Part shown: positions 6,201 to 6,694 of the stretch, one piece after another
Layout of the letters: each line of letters starts with the position of its first letter
How positions within the stretch are numbered: the first letter of the stretch is position 1
Assembly (NCBI GenBank): GCA_964522635.1
Contig: CAZFWT010000079.1
Coordinates: forward strand, 1-6,694
DNA length: 6,694 bases
DNA from: JACGMN01 sp964522635
GTDB taxonomy: Archaea > Halobacteriota > Syntropharchaeia > Alkanophagales > Methanospirareceae
Direction of reading: 5' to 3'
Notes under the pieces: model-generated
The model's input: only the letters and a program-made list of their open reading frames with translations
What the model was told of the DNA's origin: nothing
Database searches by the model: none
Translations under genes and position numbers: made by a program

Positions 6201-6504
6201 AGAGCTCATCGAAGGGACTGATCCCCATAATCCCGATACTGACGGTGATAGCATCATCGATTCGGAAGATTCGTTCCCGCTGGATCCAGCGCGGCCGCCG
6301 CAACCAGTGGTTACACCCACACCGACGGTATCGCCACCTGCTACACCTGGCTTGACACCAACGCCCGAACCAACATCTACTTCACCACCGGTAGCCACAC
6401 CGACACCGAAGGAACCGGGCTTCGGCGCGCTGCTGTGGCTCATGGCCCTGGGGTTTGCCGTTGTCCTCGCGATGGCAGCCCGTAAAACGAGAAGAAGAGC
6501 GTAA
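136..6504 (+). CDS. Giant multidomain archaeal surface protein with TSP3 repeats, ricin-B and fascin-like trefoils, PGF-CTERM anchor
   Basis: The 2122-residue open frame is intact. The ATG at 136 is chosen because it starts directly with a Sec signal peptide (MPRATHSFAIFAIVLLIAAA..AVA|Q) and has a weak purine-rich Shine-Dalgarno stretch (gggaaagg, 120-127) eight bases upstream. About 24 DxDxDG-type calcium loops lie in four blocks. Between them are a three-unit ricin-B-like trefoil, a fascin-like trefoil, a scaffold of unknown fold, three hydrophobic segments, a Trp/Cys-rich beta region, a beta-sandwich, an alpha/beta domain and a beta domain typical of archaeal surface proteins. The C-terminus is a PGF-CTERM tail. 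About 40 NxS/T sequons fit a glycosylated exterior protein. No catalytic motif is visible. Such proteins are often auto-annotated 'putative internalin'. The likely role is a cell-surface adhesin; a membrane-inserting role is an alternative because of the internal hydrophobic module. The gene appears monocistronic at its 5' end. Existence and export are near certain; function is not. Confidence 0.97.
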   Translation: MPRATHSFAIFAIVLLIAAAVQPAVAQPADRRLTSFPAPEPSYISPVTASALTMLAQTRAMANQQRDNGLDVDALQSQTPVENQTDTDGDGLYDSVEWVLGTDYNSTDSDFDQLDDSFEAHNDLDPLKPDSNDDGLADYFEVTNVTSLDLDGDSYPNAWDVDNDGDGVIDALDLSPFSRSNTHESIHFDIKTNGNPAYINFQLRPENPDHLRQTLQTWDWPADWEGSMKDTNCSKEDVHITPMLELTIPITCTISANHSGKCLEVYNASLDDGSNVQQANCSNCSHQLWQLEHVSDGYYLIIANHSGKCLEVFNASLDDGANVQQANCSGQDNQLWKVEAVGNSLFKISARHSGKCLEAFNSTADGANIYQADFWSHDNQLWKLDPAENVLPNQSLVEEYHIMINFNKVYLPLSPTREYGAPVALTGRMFFPASTPLDLSADAQLVWTVNAQTDKAAEKIALKAPNGKYVRAKDSGDRELYVPPGVMTGWGTFELMYVAENKVGLKVHDGQYVGVDHVNIMYWEWNPLVANRGTIGEKETFTLERKDDKIALKAHNGKYVCVGCGNTIYQDGLNADSANPVYFDLIELEEIESETTTLAKYKEDFMLTGFSVDENYGSQVGVFYSDDIDRTLAADFVMAYEFLRNTTTHVADMPAILTANNVRILANTRAFSHQDAGLVELTGNMTPDALDSLPDNMILPLLIAFEDKFTSKAMDDLVLGSYIMGDTYAVDLSAVPVVTTKTMKMSWYNTSTNESLEIDDVLTEIQEWGQAKGLDDDTMTTMMGLILAWDAGESTVIRVGSLDTTFDTMGKSAVLDAIESHGIGVIEHIAESILPIYVVIRTFNMKPTVLAKALNIGRWKLLKLRWKSTMNCKIGSVGKIGRIAKAVAIIGLIIEIGIALGVLIYFLATTDPSDFEIWYASFYSTMVIAFAVALFLIGVLASGPVGWIIVAIIAIIDFILEIFGVGFSKFVEWFISLFYDIEELTKVELEMKETTLNVDDYDDNSLTTGDRIEFKSRIVGKVWVVGRGDQDDLDKSYINPSYQYSVPSGSVSGQGKFNDYPPDWTYQYREFCFLGNYCILIPEKVREYETGVWVKPLGMINFPLSVWLSSSYQVYYRECWWFFGWWCDTESKSDTSKSDSTTLYFDVLPESITDFVYWRQIFSLDHDGDELFNSAEQANRTNQWRFDTDNDALSDKFEVDYGTNPTRSDTDGDGLNDALELRLNTDPFVTDTDDDGLSDAEEHKGWHVTFTYYGHEFTGQVWSNPLVGDTDNDGLGDLEEFMKRLNPRSGDTDGNGVHDANESITPLYGCIKNVDLNGMGSSINIPPGDPVNATVEYRLIGVRDPDSGAPARCSILITLANSSRNETVYNGTPVIGNRTEGSANFSFNASSTEGIYELRCLWKWSYLNEILPEAEREVIGVIITTENASAEWVTDGPDADGDGIIDLNEAIGWDVTFTDAAGTHTIHVNSDPGRSDTDSDGLTDLEEWNGFPDSSDPRSVDTDGDGITDLVEVFWEYNLLSFDTDGDGLDDGTELAFYSDPKEADTDNDGLNDKEEFEFNSDPNNPDTDGDGLGDKAEKECGSSLLQPDPDDDTLFDTLECELGTDPWNPDTDDDGLLDGYEVHALNTSPLLNDTDFDLLDDGDELMWKTDPLYNDTDQDGLWDGTELKLGTNPLYKDTDYDSINDSEDPDSYAAHVEHVVLACDPATEIDEFADNLARYTNVTTVTADELLMNYTNEPYIVLVGRPDAGDGTVGNITHNVLADDNETLARMLESDYDRFAIKYGVWNSTQTVVMLSHPYPSDHWRVLTMLKTRRETVFPGSVEVEWPTPRDLFRVDSENTLKETDSFIWVALDEAVTPRVKLSRYDASTTPITLTHRLGLARYDEPIGRYLEINVSENIQNETGERVKQAWICMYYTAADLDRTGDGLANDTRDIDENTLRLYSFDANTGRWTKLTNDTSWVFETGMNTTNVELYGKSYEGYIWANVSHFCLYSIASEGRGRGGGGGAAQDSDSDGWSDTKELIEGTDPHNPDTDGDSIIDSEDSFPLDPARPPQPVVTPTPTVSPPATPGLTPTPEPTSTSPPVATPTPKEPGFGALLWLMALGFAVVLAMAARKTRRRA
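391..675 (+). repeat. TSP3-type calcium-binding repeat block 1, residues 86-180
   Basis: About five degenerate thrombospondin type 3-like loops are present: DTDGDGLYD at residue 86, then DSDFDQLDD, DSNDDGLAD, DLDGDSYPN and DNDGDGVID. Alternating Asp/Asn side chains in DxDxDG loops chelate calcium in this family. Here it forms a stiff N-terminal arm after a low-complexity spacer that follows the signal peptide. Several loops lack the central Gly, so affinity may vary along the block. Confidence 0.88.
883..1293 (+). other. Ricin-B-like beta-trefoil (RICIN/CBM13 type), residues 250-386
   Basis: Three consecutive units carry the hallmarks of a ricin B lectin: (A)xHSGKCLE at residues 256, 303 and 350, and QLW at W289, W336 and W382, the QxW signature. 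The D(D)G(S/A)N(V/I)xQA core is in each unit. Each unit has one Cys in KCLE; units 1 and 2 add NCS. Known members bind galactosyl or related sugars, often through the Asp/Asn and an aromatic residue of each lobe. A glycan-binding role on a neighbour or on the cell's own S-layer is inferred. The module sits inside a larger scaffold rather than at a terminus. Confidence 0.88.
901..1287 (+). repeat. Tandem 141-bp repeat (47 codons), three copies
   Basis: Copies begin at 901, 1042 and 1183, exactly 141 bases apart. The first 81 bases of copies 1 and 2 differ at only about 10 positions, mostly silent; of 27 codons only Tyr/Phe and Ser/Ala change. Copy 3 is more divergent and one codon shorter before its QLW. 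This is the DNA-level footprint of the trefoil's internal triplication. Confidence 0.9.
1504..1905 (+). other. Fascin-like beta-trefoil, residues 457-590
   Basis: Three units share the pattern K(I/V)(A/G)LK(A/V)xxGxYV, starting at K459, K502 and K549, with F-x-L strands between (TFELMYV, TFTLERK). This is the signature of fascin-like or actin-crosslinking-type trefoils, which in bacteria and archaea are usually accessory or ligand-binding modules of extracellular proteins. A CxxC pair (C561, C564) follows the third unit. It differs from the ricin-like module, which has QxW motifs. The partner is unknown; carbohydrate or protein binding is inferred. Confidence 0.75.
1906..2700 (+). other. Scaffold region of unknown fold, residues 591-855
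   Basis: This non-repetitive region starts with ESETTTLAKYKEDFMLTGF and continues through VDENYGSQVGVFYSDD, a mixed alpha/beta segment (residues about 625-770) and a helical stretch reaching PTVLAKALN. No catalytic signature or known motif was recognised. The earlier segments at residues 181-249 (with WDWPADWEGS and ITPMLEL) and 387-456 (with NKVYLPLSP and AQLVWTVNAQTD) look like earlier strands of the same unit, interrupted by the two trefoils. It leads directly into the basic and hydrophobic module. Confidence 0.55.
2701..3084 (+). other. Basic stretch plus three hydrophobic segments and amphipathic helix, residues 856-983
   Basis: Residues 856-885 contain nine Lys/Arg and no acidic residue. 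They precede three segments long enough to span a membrane: residues 886-908 (AVAIIGLIIEIGIALGVLIY..), 924-942 (STMVIAFAVALFLIGVLAS) and 943-966 (GPVGWIIVAIIAIIDFILEI..). An aromatic amphipathic segment follows (SKFVEWFISLFYDIEEL). Segments 2 and 3 are joined by a tight SGPVG turn, as in a hydrophobic hairpin. Acidic residues E895, D957 and E961 are embedded. The segments may be true membrane helices, a conditionally inserting hairpin, or a buried hydrophobic core. Membrane propensity is clear; topology is not. Confidence 0.7.
3085..3627 (+). other. Trp/Tyr/Cys-rich beta region, residues 984-1164
   Basis: Alternating polar and aromatic residues indicate beta structure. Two closely spaced Cys pairs occur: C1072 and C1078 (FCFLGNYC) and C1119 and C1127 (ECWWFFGWWCD). 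Each could close a hairpin by disulfide outside the cell. The second loop has four Trp and two Phe within seven residues. The region follows the hydrophobic segments directly and ends at ITDFVYWRQIFSLDHDGD, where TSP3 block 2 starts. No family was recognised. Confidence 0.55.
3628..4053 (+). repeat. TSP3-type repeat block 2, residues 1165-1306, with a GW insertion
   Basis: Six loops are present: DHDGDEL, DTDNDAL, DTDGDGL, DTDDDGL, DTDNDGL and DTDGNGV. Most are followed by (S/N/G)D-x-x-E and a turn ending in NP or DP. Between loops four and five the spacing expands by an insertion at residues 1244-1268 (KGWHVTF ... VWSNP). The block should be a calcium-stiffened rod separating the membrane-active half from the C-terminal half. 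Confidence 0.92.
4054..4440 (+). other. Ig-like beta-sandwich, residues 1307-1435
   Basis: Strand-like alternation is seen in GDPVNATVEYRL, ARCSILITLA, GSANFSFNASS and GIYELRCLWKW, with three Cys (C1310, C1353, C1400) and many sequons (NAT, NSS, NET, NGT, NRT, NFS, NAS). The pattern fits a CARDB or Ig-like spacer, common between TSP3 blocks of archaeal surface proteins. The exact family is uncertain. Confidence 0.55.
4441..5211 (+). repeat. TSP3-type repeat block 3, residues 1436-1692, mostly 22-residue period
   Basis: Eleven loops are present, the longest block. After a first DADGDGI loop and a GW insertion (1452-1475, GWDVTF ... VNSDP), loops recur nearly every 22 residues from D1501 (D1523, D1545, D1567, D1589 and onward), with the form DTDxDGLxDxxE...(T/S)DPxxx. 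Degenerate loops are DPDDDTL, DTDFDLL and DTDYDSI. C1581 and C1601 lie in adjacent repeats and could staple them. It ends with a DPDSY exit. Confidence 0.95.
5221..5640 (+). other. Alpha/beta domain of archaeal surface-protein type, residues 1696-1835
   Basis: Alternating strands and helices are visible: VEHVVLACDP, EIDEFADNLARYT, TVTADELL, PYIVLVGRPDAG, TLARMLESD, STQTVVMLSHPYPSDHW and RVLTMLK. The 'lVGrPda ... ' strand-loop followed by a second strand before a helix recalls the Rossmann-like domains found in archaeal S-layer-associated proteins. No catalytic residues are evident, so a structural or S-layer docking role is inferred. Confidence 0.5.
5641..6132 (+). other. C-terminal beta domain common in PGF-CTERM proteins, residues 1836-1999
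   Basis: The end of the domain follows a recurring archaeal pattern: AWICMYYTAADLD, an acidic loop, DENTLRLYSFDANTGRWTKL, GMNTTNVE, then IWANVSHFCLYSIAS. Domains of this form precede the anchor in many methanogen and ANME surface proteins, where the last strand is usually '(V/W)anvtHFSvY'. A small Asp-rich loop (DLDRTGDGLAND) may bind calcium. A Gly-rich hinge (GRGRGGGGG, about 2000-2008) separates it from the stalk. Confidence 0.55.
6169..6288 (+). repeat. Terminal TSP3-type repeat pair, residues 2012-2051
   Basis: Two loops, DSDSDGWSD and DTDGDSIID, are spaced 22 residues apart and joined by ELIEGTDPHNP; the pair ends in EDSFPLDPARP. They sit between the Gly hinge and the Pro/Thr stalk, a frequent position for the final pair in this architecture. 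Confidence 0.88.
6292..6414 (+). other. Pro/Thr/Ser-rich stalk, residues 2053-2093
   Basis: The stretch is almost entirely Pro, Thr, Ser, Val and Ala in TPTP-like units. In archaeal sortase substrates this is the low-complexity, often O-glycosylated linker that spans the surface layer just before the sorting signal. Confidence 0.88.
6415..6501 (+). other. PGF-CTERM sorting signal, residues 2094-2122
   Basis: PGFG (P2094, G2095, F2096) is followed by a hydrophobic helix (ALLWLMALGFAVVLAMAA) and a basic tail (RKTRRRA). This is the tripartite PGF-CTERM signal recognised by archaeosortase A, after which the protein is cleaved near the PGF motif and attached to an archaeal lipid. It predicts an artA homologue elsewhere in the genome. 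Confidence 0.93.
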
Positions 6505-6694
6505 CGGTACGGAAATCCGGTGAACTCGTCATTGGTCACCTGCAACCTCAATCTTGACTCACCAGTTACTCGTCAGCAGCGTCGCCCCCGTTCTTTGGCT
6601 GAACGAACGCCGTGCCAGTAAGACGAGGAAACGTCCTTACGCTCGAACGCCGACGACTCGTTTCTAGCTACTTCCCGGCGAGGTGATGCGCTGC
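6505..6694. other. 3' intergenic region without a visible gene
   Basis: All six frames are interrupted within this stretch; no tRNA T-loop or other RNA signature was found. There is no T-run terminator of the archaeal kind. A short direct repeat ACTCGTCA occurs at 6524-6531 and 6568-6575, and a weak five-pair hairpin is possible at 6589-6605. Neither is convincing as a control site. Confidence 0.6.
6680..6687 (+). promoter_or_regulatory. Strong Shine-Dalgarno motif for a gene beyond the window
   Basis: GAGGTGAT is an excellent match to the complement of the archaeal 16S rRNA 3' end. The ATG overlapping it at 6686 is too close to be the start it serves, so the true start is expected a few bases past the window edge. 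Confidence 0.5.

Noticed and set aside
5758..6303. Antisense ORF of 181 codons
   Set aside because: It is fully contained in the clearly coding + strand gene and its translation shows no domain or signal; it is a composition shadow.
6524..6575. Direct repeat ACTCGTCA, two copies 44 bases apart
   Set aside because: Eight bases twice in a short region is weak evidence, with no further copies or symmetric structure to suggest a regulator site or attachment site.
6589..6605. Possible terminator hairpin (CGTTC / GAACG, seven-base loop)
   Set aside because: Only five pairs, no following T-run, and archaeal termination relies mainly on T-tracts.

Overview
The window holds one very large gene on the + strand (136-6504, 2122 codons) and two short flanks. 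The organism is most likely a euryarchaeon. The C-terminus is a textbook PGF-CTERM tripartite tail (Pro/Thr-rich stalk, PGF motif, hydrophobic helix, Arg-rich end), which is the substrate signal of archaeosortase A. AT-rich TATA-like elements lie just upstream, about 40 N-glycosylation sequons are scattered through the protein, and the DxDxDG repeat architecture is typical of surface proteins of Methanosarcinales, ANME and related methane- or alkane-cycling archaea. The exact lineage cannot be fixed from this window.

Layout of the protein, by residue: signal peptide (1-26); short spacer; TSP3-type calcium-binding block 1 (86-180); scaffold segment (181-249); ricin-B-like beta-trefoil made of three 47-residue units (250-386); scaffold segment (387-456); fascin-like beta-trefoil (457-590); uncharacterised scaffold (591-855); basic stretch (856-885) and three hydrophobic segments (886-966) with an amphipathic follower; a Trp/Cys-rich beta region (984-1164); TSP3 block 2 (1165-1306); an Ig-like beta-sandwich (1307-1435); TSP3 block 3, the longest (1436-1692); an alpha/beta domain (1696-1835); a beta domain of a type common in archaeal surface proteins (1836-1999); a Gly-rich hinge; a last pair of TSP3 repeats (2012-2051); a Pro/Thr stalk (2053-2093); and the PGF-CTERM anchor (2094-2122).

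The parts suggest an exported, lipid-anchored surface protein stiffened by calcium. Two beta-trefoils could bind glycans, and an internal membrane-active hydrophobic module is unusual for such a protein. Adhesion is the simplest role. A contact-dependent membrane-inserting or toxin-like role is possible but unproven. TSP3 blocks 2 and 3 each carry a 'GW-VTF' insertion resembling the one in the calcium domain of binary-toxin B components such as anthrax protective antigen.

The 135-base 5' flank contains two TATA-like elements and a weak Shine-Dalgarno stretch but no credible gene. The 190-base 3' flank has no ORF, no tRNA and no convincing terminator. It ends in GAGGTGAT, a strong archaeal ribosome-binding motif, so another + strand gene probably starts just beyond the window.
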